DNA of 64,000 nucleotides from Motacilla alba alba (lineage: Eukaryota; Chordata; Aves; Passeriformes; Motacillidae): positions 124,001 to 188,000 of the forward strand of contig NC_052031.1 of NCBI RefSeq assembly GCF_015832195.1, in the 5' to 3' direction. Both the position numbers and the translations under genes were made by a program. Under the pieces are notes generated by a model. The model was not told the DNA's origin. It did no database searches and worked only from the letters and a program-made list of their open reading frames with translations. Shown here piece by piece: positions 1-11,800 of this stretch (positions are counted from its first letter, which is position 1; every line of letters begins with the position of its first letter).

Positions 1-1450
1 GCAGCCTGCTCTGCTGGCCCATCCTGTTCCCGGGGGAAGATTGATGCTGTGTTTTATCTAATACCTTCCTCCCTATCAGAGGGTTTGTATATTACTGTGA
101 AGTATTAAGGTAAAAGTTGATATTTTGGAACCGGAGAAGCATTTTGAGTCATTCATCCACCTTCCAATTGCCTGCAAGCTGTGAGCTGGTAGATCAGTGG
201 GAATGCACATACACCCACACATGTAGGCTTTTCAAGGTCACATATAAGCATTTGAACTGTTTTCTACTGCCCCTTTATAGACAATGGAAAAAACAGGTTC
301 TTTAGCATATGAGTCACCTGCACCAAAGTGAATGTTGAAAATGGGTCAATGAAAACAACCCTGGAATTGTCCATTTCAATGTCTTCATTTTAAAAAGAGT
401 CCAGCTAAATAGCTTACATCTAAGTTTTTACACTTGGACAGCTATTCCTACCATTTGTGCACCTTGTGCACTTTAGGCCAAGTAATATAGTTAACCAAAC
501 CCAGGTTAAGGCATCTAACAGTTAAAAGGTTCTTGTGGGGTTATTGGTTTGTTGGTGTGGTAGAGCCTAGCATAACTTTATTGGGAAAGCTCCAGGTTCT
601 TTATCTGCTAGAGCAGTGAGGCATAGACTGACAGACCTGTGACTTCTCACCTTCTCTGCTTGGGTGGTCAGTGAAAGGTTATGATACTCTGGTTAGTCCC
701 TTTGAGGTAGTGAAGATGGAAGAGAAATCATCTCAAGGTGGGAAGGAAGTTATTTAGATCATTGCATCCATTGATCTGTTAATCTGCTGAGATATGTCTT
801 AATCTATTGCTTAACATCAAAATCAGTCTCTTTTCCATTATTTATTTATTCATTTATTTTCATTAGGCTTCAGAGTTGTGTCCAAACTTTGATAGGTTTT
901 ACTTAGAGCTGGCAGAGCAGTAGACAGCTAAGAGAGCTGTCTCCTCATACCAGGATCCTGGCTCAAAGCTCTGTGTTTTTTCTTCATGCCACAGAATAAG
1001 AATATTGGTGCTGAGGCCAAATTGCAAGACTTGTGGACTGTGGAAGCTCCAGCCTCTTATGTAGACTGCTCTTCCTCTACAGGTGAGGACACAGAATGGT
1101 GTGTGACAAGAAAATTGTGAAAATTTGAGGAGTTTCAGGGACAAATCTGAAAATTATTTAGAAAGAGGTGCTCTGAGGTCAGAATCTAGAGATGATAATC
1201 TACAGAAGGCAGAAAAAATTTACATGAGGTAGAAGAGAAGATTCTAATGTGGGATGGGTAGGATATACCAGAAGAGAAGAAAAAAGTGATTGCTAAGGTT
1301 AGAAAGAGGAGGGTTTGAATGAGTGTGTAGATGCAAAGACTGATGTGTAAGGCACAGAAGAGAATTAAGATAAAATTAGGAACTGTGTGTTTCTCTGCAA
1401 GCCAGTAAATGTCTTTTTGTGTCTGGAATTCCATGCCACATCCCTCATGG

Positions 1451-1469
1451 AAAAAAAAAAAAAAAAAAA
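1451..1469. repeat. poly-A homopolymer
   Basis: A run of about 19 adenines in the GOLGB1 intron. Confidence 0.9.
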
Positions 1470-1579
1470 GCAGTCAAACCACTCTGTTACCTGGTTCTCT
1501 TGTCTCTTTGCTCTTCATTCTTCTGCAGCGGTCAGAAGTGCTGCGTGCAGGTGACGCAGCAAACACAGGGGGTTGCTGC

Positions 1580-1711
1580 TTTTTTTGTCAGGGTTTTTTG
1601 GTGGTTTTTTGTTTTGTTTTGGTTTGGTTTTGTTGTTGGTTTTTTTTGGTTGTTTGGTTTTTTGGGGGGGTTTTTTTGGGTGTTTTTTTTTTTGGTGGGT
1701 TTTTTTTTTGT
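1580..1711. repeat. T/G-rich low-complexity tract
   Basis: About 130 bases made almost only of T and G, in runs such as GTTTTGTTTTGGTTTGG and long T homopolymers. Such strand-asymmetric composition keeps several frames open and creates artificial Phe/Val/Gly-rich or Lys/Pro-rich reading frames. No gene is supported. Confidence 0.85.
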
Positions 1712-2602
1712 CTTTTATCACCTTCTGCGGAAGCTCTGGTCCCATTTTTTGTCTCTTCACTCTACCTGCTGACTTTACCTGCAAGTTGTTGCACTCATGG
1801 TGACAAGTGTTCCTTTTCTTACGAGGTGTGTCAGAAGAGCTGGTGAATTCTGCAATGCAGAAGCCTTTTGGTGACACTTCTGTGCTCTCTGAGGTAAAAT
1901 GTAGTCCAAAACCCTTTTGGTCTCAGTATTGTATGCATTTGCAGATACAAAAACTTTCATTTAGTTTAGAAGCCTTGAAGAGTTGTCTCTTTTTAACCTC
2001 CTGTGACTTAAAGTGGTTGTTTCATCATGACAGCAGACTTTTTAAGAGCTGGTCTCCTTTAATGGTTCCCCATAAACTGTTTCTGCCCTCCAAGTCTTTG
2101 CAGTGCAGCATGTTGACTTATTGGTGGGCTGTTGATCCAGCCCGCTAGATCAACAGTGTTGTCTGGGGAGGATTTGTGAGTGCTTTTCTTTTGTAATCTG
2201 TTTTGGGGGATGGGAAGAAACGTAAAAATAGTAATTTGGAAAAAGCCAAGCACTTTGTTCCAGGTGCTTTGTCTAGTGCTTGCACTTTGGGCATGGACAC
2301 AGATTGGAATATGGGTTTCTATCCTGCTTCTTTGCCATGTTAAATGGACAGATCAAATAGGGGACAAAATCTCCTTATTCAGGCTATGAATAGGATGCCA
2401 TGAAAATGTGACTGGTTAAGTACACTAGAGGGCTTGTTAAAATCACAGGAGAACTTAAACAGTTCAGAGTCATACTATCTTGCAATCAAGAGAGAAGGGG
2501 GGGGAAAGGGAAAAGGAAGTTGTCGGTATGGCCTGATCCTGAAGCCGGAATCTTTCATGCTGCAACTTCAGAAACTGAAATTAGCAGAAGTGACCTGGGA
2601 AG

Positions 2603-2700
2603 TCACGGAATCACAGAATAGTTGGGGTTGGAAAGGACCTCTGGAGGTCACCTAGTCCACCCCCACTGCCAAGACAGAGTTCCCCTGTTATTAGCAAGGC
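2603..2700 (-). mobile_element. CR1 LINE 3' tail fragment
   Basis: Contains the reverse complement of the typical avian CR1 3' end: GAATCACAGAATAGTTGGG, then GGAAAGGACCT and GGAGGTCACCTAGTCCA. It is a short 5'-truncated copy, about 120 bp upstream of the giant exon's acceptor. Confidence 0.8.
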
Positions 2701-2817
2701 ATCTGTTTATTGCAGAAGCCAGCTTGAGACAGCTACAAAGTGTGGAAAGCAGATACTTCCAGAAGTGGCCCTTTCACAAAATTCAAAGGAAAAATGATGC
2801 CTACCATTTTCTTTTAG

Positions 2818-5800
2818 GAAAGAACAGATGGATTTACCAATAGAAGCAAGCAGTTTACTGAGGAAAGTTGTCCGCCTGGAATTCTAGACTATATTGCTGC
2901 AGAGAAACAGAAGGAGCTGTCAGTTTTGCTGCTGGAACTGAAAGAAGCCCAAGAAGAAATAACTTTTCTGAAAGGCCAGCTCAAGGGACCCAGTGGCCAA
3001 ACTTCTACAGGCAGCCAAACAGAAGCTAACCAGCTGGAAGAGAATTCACAGATACAGTGTCTGGAGAGGGAGGAGCAGAAGGCTCCAGATACACAGAGTG
3101 TCTCATTACTGAGAGAAACAGAAATGCAGCAAATTGGCTTTTTTCAGGAAAATGGGATCAGCTTTCAGGAAGAGCCTCAAGGAAGCCCTGGCACCTCTCA
3201 ATCTCAAGAGCTGATCAAGTTACAAAACCAAATTACAGAACTGCAAATAATTCTGCAGAAATCAGAAGAATCCTTTAGGAAAGAACTAGGAGAAAAATGT
3301 GCAGAAATAAATAGGCTAAACCAGTTGGCTGAGGAATACAGGAAAAAAGGAGAGGATCCTGACAGTACATTTTGTGTTTTGACTGAAGAACAAGATCAGC
3401 TCTTGCGTCAGGCCAAAGAACTTTCTACCATAAGAGAACTGAAGGAGCAAGTGAAGCAACTAGAGGAAGAGCTAGCTCTTTCAGAAAAGCAGAGACTATC
3501 AGACAGTCAAAGCAGTCTTCTAAGAGAGCAAATCCAGAGCCTTAAAAATGAATTTAAATCCAAGGATATAAAAATTGAAGCTTTGCAAAAGGACTTGGAT
3601 GAAGCACAACTTCAGCTTTCTGACCAGGACATGCAACTAAAGGATCTGAGAAGCCAGATTGAGACAAAGGAATGTGAAGTACTTGATCTAGGACAACTTT
3701 TGAGGAAGAATACCGCAGAGGTGGAAGAGCTTTCCCACAAGTTAACCTTAAAGGGGCACGAGGCAGCAAGCCTGGAACAGCTTGTTGCTGAGCACACCAG
3801 GTCTATAGAGAGCCTGCAACAAGCCTTGCAGGAAAAGGACCGACAGATGGCAGAGATCAGTGTCAGCATGTCTGAGAAAATGGTCCTGCTGAATGAAGAG
3901 AAATTTTCTCTAGGAAATGAGCTGAAGAGTCTTAAGGAGCAGACAAGTCTGTTATTAAAAGCCCAGGAAGAAAAAGAACAGAACATAGGAACAAAAGATA
4001 CATGTCTGAAGTGTGGGGTATCCAAGCAGCAGAATGAGACAGAAGCAGTGAGTAAAGAAAATGAGGAATTAGTAAATCAAGTTGAACTTCTGAGAAAAGA
4101 AAATGAGCAAGTAAAGCGGAAGCTGCAAGCAGTACTTGTGAACAGGAAGGAGCTTCTGAAGAAGGTAACCAGATTGGAGAATGAATTAGAACAACTGAGT
4201 AGAGAACAAAAATCAGAAACCTCAGTGGCCCAGGCAGCTGCAGTGGAGGAAGACGTGAGAAGCATGATCAGCAAAGAAATGGGTCTTGAAAACCAGCCCC
4301 GTGAGGACTATCTAATTCAGCTGCTTTCTGAAAAGGAATCTGAGTTGCAGAGCATCTGCAAGGAAAAAGAAACTACTGAAGCACGACTGCAGGCAGGGAT
4401 TGAGGAAATGAGGCAAAGCTTGCAAGATAAGGCAAACACTGCTTCAGTTACAGATGAAATAATGGAGCATCAGACAATTCCTGACAAAGTAACTAAAACC
4501 AATGAAAGCCCAGAAGATGAGGAAGAAAATGAGAAGCATAGTTCAGCAGGTACAAATCTGGAAGAAAAACAAAAGTCTGCTCTTAAAGAAAGGATTTCAG
4601 TTCTTGAACAAGAAAAAGAACAACTTCAAAAAAAACTTCAAGAAGCTCTTGTATCTCGCAAAGACACTATAAAAAAGGCTCAAGAAAAAGACAGGCATCA
4701 CAGAGAACAACTGAAACAGCAAAAAGATGATTACAACATCCTGCAAGAACAATTTGATCAGCAAAGCAAAGAGAAGGACAGCATCCAGGCTCAGCTCAGA
4801 CAGCTCCAAGAGCAGAAAGGATCAGCAGAGAGTGTTTTTAGGAGTCAAGGTAGGTTGGATTCTTCATGCATGGAAGCAGAAGATACAGCAAATAACAGGC
4901 TTGTACAAGTTGTAGATATTTCTGAGGAAGAGTGGAAAGAACACCTTGACAAATTGCAGACAGAGAAAGAGAAATTGGAATGTAATGTCAGCCATATGCA
5001 AAGGGAGCTTGCTCACAAATCAGAATTAATCTTTGATTTGCAACAGCACATAGCACAGTTGTTTGTAGAGATAGAAGGGCTGAAGAGAACCTCTGACCAA
5101 GCTGCAGCTAAGGGAGCAAGTCTTCAGACAGAATTGGAGGAAAATCAAGTAAAAATTTCTGGAGGGGCCACTCTGGAAGACTTGAAAATTCTTGTGCATC
5201 AAAAAGATGAAGAACTGGAATTTCTTAACCAGCAGTTAAAGGAGAAAAGTGACACTCTCAAGGATGTGCAAGCACAATTGCTGGAAAAAGAGGAATCAGT
5301 CCAAAGACTGTGTAGTCAGTTGGAGGCTCAGGCTCAGGTGCACGAGGAGCAAAGCAAGCGACTACAAATAGAGATGCTTGAAATTCAGGAGAAGCAAGAG
5401 GACAATGCAGAAGCAGCTAAGCAGAAGAATCAAATGCAGAGAAAGTTGCAAGCGGCACTTATCTCTAGAAAAGAGGCACTAAAGGAGAGCAAATCTCTAA
5501 AAGAACAGCTGGCTAATGCTAAAATTACTATTGACGATCTTTCTGTCAAGCTGACAAATATGGAAAGCCAAATATGTGGCCATGTTAAAGAAACAGATAC
5601 CTTAACAGAAAAGTTAGTGTGCCTCACTGGAGAGCGAGAAAAACTTACTGCAGAAATTGATAAACTACTTAGAGAAAATCAGGATCTTGATGGATGCTGT
5701 AAAAACCTTACGCTTGCTCTGGATAGAGTTGTTCTAGAGAAGGAGGAGCTGGAGAAGGAGGTGGAATCATTGAAGAGCTTTCAAGCCACTGAGAGTTCTG

Positions 5801-8800
5801 AGTGGCAGGAGAAATACAAGGAGCTTCAGGGAGAATATGAAACTCTGCTGCAGTCATATGAGAATGTGAGTAATGAGGCTGAGCGAATTCAGCGTGTGTT
5901 GGAAACTGTGAGGCAGGAAAAGCAGGAAATTTTCATTCAGCTAAAAGGGGCTGAAGCAAAAAAACAGGAAACAGATAAGCAGCTACAAGAAGCTGGACAG
6001 GAGATTGATGAAATGAAGGAGAAAATGAGGAAATTTGCAAAATCAAAGCAACAAAAGATCCTAGAACTAGAGGAGGAGAATGAGAAGCTTAGAGCAGAGA
6101 TGCATTTTACAGATGGAGAGCTGCACAGAACTGGAGAGAGCTGTGCAAACACTAGCCTGAAAGAAGACCTGGAGTGCTCTAGGAGGGAGTGCCAGTCTCT
6201 TTCTACTCAGCTTGAGACAGTAATGGCTGAAAAGGAGTCTCTTAATCAAGAGATTGTGGACTTGAAGTGCCTTTTGCAGGTAACAGAGTCTAAGCTGAAG
6301 GAAAGCAGAGAACTTGTAGACAGGTATGTTGCCCAGCAGACAGCAGGGGAAGAAACTAATAAGGCAGTTGCCACACCATCACCAATGGAAGAGTCTGGAA
6401 ATCAAGTGGAGATATCTTTTCTACCAGAACCTCCTGCTGCAGAGCTGGAACAAGAGACATTTGAAAGTGATAGACCTTGTGAGGATCTTGGTCTCTACAG
6501 ACAGCAAATAGCTGAGCTCACCAAGCGAATCGCTGAGATGGAAGATAATAGAAGGGCTTCAGAGCAACAGCTGGGTGACATCCGCAGGTGTGTTGAGACT
6601 TTAGCAAGTGAGAAAAGGGCTTTAGAGCACCAAATGGGAGAGAAAGTCCATGAAATGAATGATTTGCAGGCTACAGTAGCAAAGATGGAGCAAATGGTCC
6701 AAGAAGCCAGAGACGACCTCATCAGAATGACAGCACTGAAGGATGCTCTAGAGGCTGAAAAGGATGACTTGGAAGAAAGGCTCATGAATCAGCTGGCAGA
6801 ACTTAATGGAAGTATTGGAAACTATCAGCAAGATGCAACAGACTTCCAAATCAAAAATGATCAACTGAAACATGAGCTTCAGAGTTTGCAGAGAATGATG
6901 CATGAACTGGAGGAGGAGAAAAGTCAGATGGCAAAGGAGAAAAGCAAAGCAAGTTCAGAAAAGCAAAAGGAACTTGTAGAAAAGCTAAAATACAATTGGA
7001 GAGGAGAAAGCAGCACACATATAAAGGAGCTTCAAGAACTGCTGAAACAGAAACAGCAGGAGATTAGGCAGCTGCAGAAGGACTGTATCAAAAGCCAGGA
7101 AAAGAGCAGTAGTTTAGAAAAAACTGTTAAAGCTCTGGAATTTCTGCAGAGTGAGACTCAGAAAGAGGTAGAAGCAGCCAAAGAAACTTCAGCTAAAGCA
7201 GTTGAAGACACCAAGAAAGCCCAGGCAGAGCTTGCTCACTGCAGAGTAGTGTTGGATGACACTCAGAGTGAGGCAGCAAGGGTTTTAGCTGAGAGTATCA
7301 AAGTGAAAGAAGAGTTGCAAGCAAACAAAGAGCAAATTAAAATTCAAATGAAGAAAAAGGATGAGGACTTTGAGAGAAGACTGGAACAAGAAAAAGACAA
7401 GCACTCAAAGGAGATGAAAAACATGGAAGCAAAGCTGGCAACATTGCAGAGGGAGAAGGACCATATGGAAACAACAGTTGGTGATCTGCAAGACTCCCTG
7501 AAGACAAAGGATCAAGAAGCCAGGCAACTGGAAGGCAATCTAAACAAAACACTAGCGCAGCTTGCAGCCTTCACCAGGAGCATGTCTTCCCTTCAGGATG
7601 ATAGGGATAGAGTGATAGATGAATCAAAAACATGGGAGAAGAAATTCACTGAAACTATTCAAAAGAAGGAAGAAGAAATACGCTGTAAAGAGGAAGCTTG
7701 TACTGTGCTACAGGACCAGGTGAAACACATGACCATGCGTGTGGAAGAACTCCAGACTCATATATCCAGGTAAATAAGCTGTGTCAGGGGAGGTTTATCA
7801 GGAAAAGGTTACTTTGTATTTGTTATCTGCACAAGGACATGGGGTGATCACTCTAGAATAGTCCTTCTTCACATCCTTAGGATACCTATGTTAAATCTGT
7901 TCTCTGTGGCAAGCACTCACCATCTGATTACTTTCCAGAGTATTTAAAATTTCAGATTAATTAAAGAGTTTCTTTTGCACTGAGTTTTTGCACTGAGAAG
8001 TCAGGAGAGCATTGGGATATATAATTCCAGTTTAGAACCAAAATAAATTTTGAGGGGAAGATGGAGCTGTGGAAACCTGTCAAAATGTGTATACATCTGT
8101 GTATTTCCAAAATTCAAAACCAAACCATTCTTACATGAATAAAATTGTTTATATATATACATTATATATATATATATATATATATATATGCTTTATCTTT
8201 GCATGATGAAGCATTAAATGGACATCAAAGGTATCAGAACAGCAATTTCATTGTGGGGTGGTGTGTAGTTGTTTTTATTGTTAGCTACAATGGATTACAG
8301 AAGTAATGTAATGACAGGGAGGTGATAATATTCAGTGTTTAAGTGAACACTTCTTTCAGTATTGACATGAACAACTTTAAAAGAATATATTCCCCTGCCA
8401 CCACCCCTTTAAGGCAGTAGTACAGTCAGAACTTTAAAAGATATCTTGAATTTTAAATGGAGAGATATTTCCAGCTTGCTTTCTTTAAGTAAAACAAATT
8501 CTGTGGCTTTTCTAAATTAGTATAAGAACAGAGTTAGTGTGGGTTTAGGTACTGAGATACTTTGTGGATGTTTGACCAACTTAATATTTTCTCTTTTCAG
8601 GCTGGAATGCAACAAGAAAGACTGGGAGGCTGACTGCAGGAAGGAGATTCAGCATCATCAAAAGACATGTGAAATATTGCAGGAGGAAAAAAAAGAGCTT
8701 TTGACTCAGCTTGAAGGGTCTCAGGAACTGTACAGCAAGTCTCAGAATGAACAGCAGGAACTGGAGTCAGAAATCAGCAGCCTAAGAGACCAGCTTGCTG

Positions 8801-11800
8801 ACTTACAGAATTCCTTCACCAAATCTGAGCTGGCCAGGGAAGAGCTGGGGACTGTGGTCAAGCAACAAGAGATGAGTATCCAGAATTTTAAACTCAACTG
8901 TGAGCAGCTTGAAGCTGACCTGCAGGCTTCCAAGGACCTAACAAATAAGCTGCATGAAGAAACCAGTGCCAAAGATCAAAAGATCATGAGTTTGCTGTCT
9001 GCCAAGGAAGAAGCAGTGATGGCTGCTCTAGCTGAATTACAGCAGCAACATTCTGAAGAGATGAAAGAGTTGGAGTGTAGGCTAAGTAAGGAGGAAGATA
9101 ATAAAAAAGCCTTGGAAAATGAGAAGAACAAATTTCTTGACAAACTCAATCATCTCACTGAAAAGATGAAGATAAGCAGAGAAGAAAGTAAGCAGCAGAA
9201 GGCACAGCTGGACTCCTTCACCAAGTCCATGTCCTCTCTGCAGGACGACCGAGACCGCATTCTGAGGGACTACAAGCAGCTTGAAGAACGCCATCTGGTT
9301 ATAATCTTGGAAAAAGACCAGCTAATTCAAGAGGCTGCTGCTGAAAACAACAAGCTCAAGGAAGAAATGAGAAGTTTCCATAGCCAGATGGATGACCTGA
9401 ACTCTGAGAATGCCAAGCTGAATGCAGACTTGGTGCAGTACAGAGAAGACCTTAACCAAGTGATTTCAATAAAGGACTCCCAGCAGAAGCAACTTCTCAA
9501 AATACAGCTTCAGCGGATCCAAACTCTGGAAAATGAGAAGGCAACCATAGAAACACAGCTGAAAGAGTCTCAGCATACTCAGGATGATCTCAGGAAGTGC
9601 ATGGAGGCCTTAAGAGAGGATAAAGTCAATATGTCTCAAGAGATTGAAACTCTTATGTCCTCTCTGTCGCGGGTGCAGAGTGAGATGGCAGCGTTACATG
9701 AGGGGAGTCCCATCGTGGAGTGTCAAGCAGAACTGAAGGCTCGAGAGAAAGAGGTACAGCAACTGAGTCATGAGCTTTCCCTCTCCCAGAAAAGAATAAG
9801 AGAACTTGAGGGGGAGCTAGAATGTGTTCAGAGGGATGCAGCCAAGAGAGTGGGAGAGGCTGAGAACAGGCTTCGGAAGGAATTGAAGCACCTGCATCAT
9901 GATGCAGGAATAATGAGGAACGAAACCGAGACAGCTGAAGAGAGAGTAGCGGAGTTGGCACGGGACTTGATGGAAATGGAACAGAAATTGCTTGAAGTCA
10001 CAGATGAAAACAAAGATCTCAGAGCTCAAATTCAGTCTTTTGGGAGGTCCATGAGCTCTCTTCAGGATAGTCGAGACCAGGCCAATGAAGAGCTTCATAT
10101 TTTGAAACAGAAATATTCTGCAGACTTAGAGGATCAAAAGAGTCTAGTGCAGAATCTTCAGAAACAGATGGCTCAGCTACAAGAGGAGCAACGTTCCACT
10201 GTCAGGGACCGAGATAGGGTCAGGTCTGAGCTGACAGAACTGCAGAAGGCTATTGATGAAAGAGGTCTCTTGGCCCAGATTGAGGAACTTAATCAGCAGC
10301 TCAGAGCTAAAGATGATGAGCTTCTCCACTTGTCTTTGGAATTGGAAGGCTCTTCCAACCAAGTCAAATCTTTCTCCAAGGCTATGGCAAGCCTGCAGAA
10401 TGACCGAGACCGTCTGCTGAATGAATTGGACAAAACACGTAAGATTGAAGAAGTGAAACAGCAAGCAGAAGGGAGCATTTCCACCACTGCTTCGGAAGTG
10501 CAGAGTCTGAAGAAGGCACTGGCCTCCTTGCAGAGTGACAGAGACAGAGTAGTAAGTCCATGTTCTCTATTCCTGCTCTTACTTTAAGCACCACAGGAGG
10601 TTTGGATCTTCAAGTCTTAAAATTCAGCAGGCTTAGGTCTGGTAATTGCAATGCGATGCATAGATCAGGCTGCATCTTCATGGAATCACAGAATACTTGA
10701 GATTCAAAGGGTCTTCTGGAGATCTAGAGATCCTCTAGTACAACCCCCCCTGCAGAAACAAGGCTTGCTGGAATAGGTTGCTCTGTACAATGTTCTGTTG
10801 GGTTTTGAGTATCTCCATCAGTAAATATTCCACAGCTTCTCTGGCCAACCTGTTTTTTCATGTATCTGAAAACGGTTTCCAGAATTAGTTTCTCCCTCAC
10901 TTTCCCAGGGATGGAGATGAGGCTGACCGGACTGCAGGTTCACAATTCTCCTTTCTTGCCCTTCTTGTAGGTAGGGATGACATTTGCTTTCTTCCAGTCT
11001 TCAGGAACCTCTTGGGTCACCATGACCTTTCAAAGGTAATGGAGTTGCCTCCCAATGTCCTCAGCATTTGTGGGCATGCTCCATCAGACCCCATGGATCT
11101 GGTATGGGCCATCGGTATTATTTTCTCTGGCATGGAGGCTGTGATTCCATTGTTAACTTCCCAGGGTGGTTTTTCTGTTAGCTTGGTTTGAAATGTGAAA
11201 TCATGGAAATAAGGTCCCTGTTAACCTGCATAGTTCACATCTATGTCAGCTCATTTGATTTGCCTTAGATTTCTAAGAGAGGCTAGAACAAAGGCTTGAG
11301 TTTCCTCCTCCTCTTGGCAGCTGGCTTTCAAGGCAGGTACCAGACATTGCAGATTCCTTTTGACATTCCTCCCTGTACACTGGATGTGTCTGTGTTTGTA
11401 TAGTCTCTGGCACAGTGCAGCCCAGTTCTCCTTGCTGGTTGGAAGACAAACTTTGACAGTCATGTCCCGCTGCCGCTCGTTGAGCACTGTCCTGTCTCCA
11501 GAGTCAGCCATGTCTTCTTGTCTTCAAAAACAATTGCAGTGATGCATGTGTAACAAAAATTTATTTCTAATTGTAGCCTGACTGAATTGGAGAGCCAAAA
11601 AGATTTTACTTATCAGTTTCCTGGTGTACAGTAAATACCAACTTCAGGAGTTATGCTTAACCAGCTCCTTGTGTGTCACTTAGTTTTCCTCTGAATACGA
11701 TAAAGACTCCAGGCTACAATATTAATTTTGTTAATGTATTTCACATCTTCATGGGAGGGCTCAAAACTCACTGCCCTCATTACCAATAGAATTGTCTGAG

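Larger units (their letters stand above)
1..2817 (+). other. GOLGB1: GOLGB1 intron upstream of the giant exon
   Basis: No coding exon could be supported here. The next exon begins in phase 0 after a TTTTAG acceptor at 2812-2817, so this stretch is most simply the intron preceding GOLGB1's largest exon. Earlier exons, coding the N-terminal part of giantin, lie outside the window. It holds a poly-A run near 1451-1469, a T/G low-complexity tract near 1580-1711 and a CR1 tail fragment near 2603-2700. A short open segment near 1828-1890 with GT after it was considered as an exon, but its peptide does not resemble giantin. Confidence 0.6.

Noticed and set aside
1409..1877. Overlapping Phe/Gly-rich (+) and Lys/Pro-rich (-) reading frames
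   Set aside because: Artefact of the T/G low-complexity tract at 1,580-1,711.
1828..1893. Possible extra GOLGB1 exon ending before GTAAAATG
   Set aside because: The peptide lacks coiled-coil character and does not resemble giantin; the acceptor is poor.
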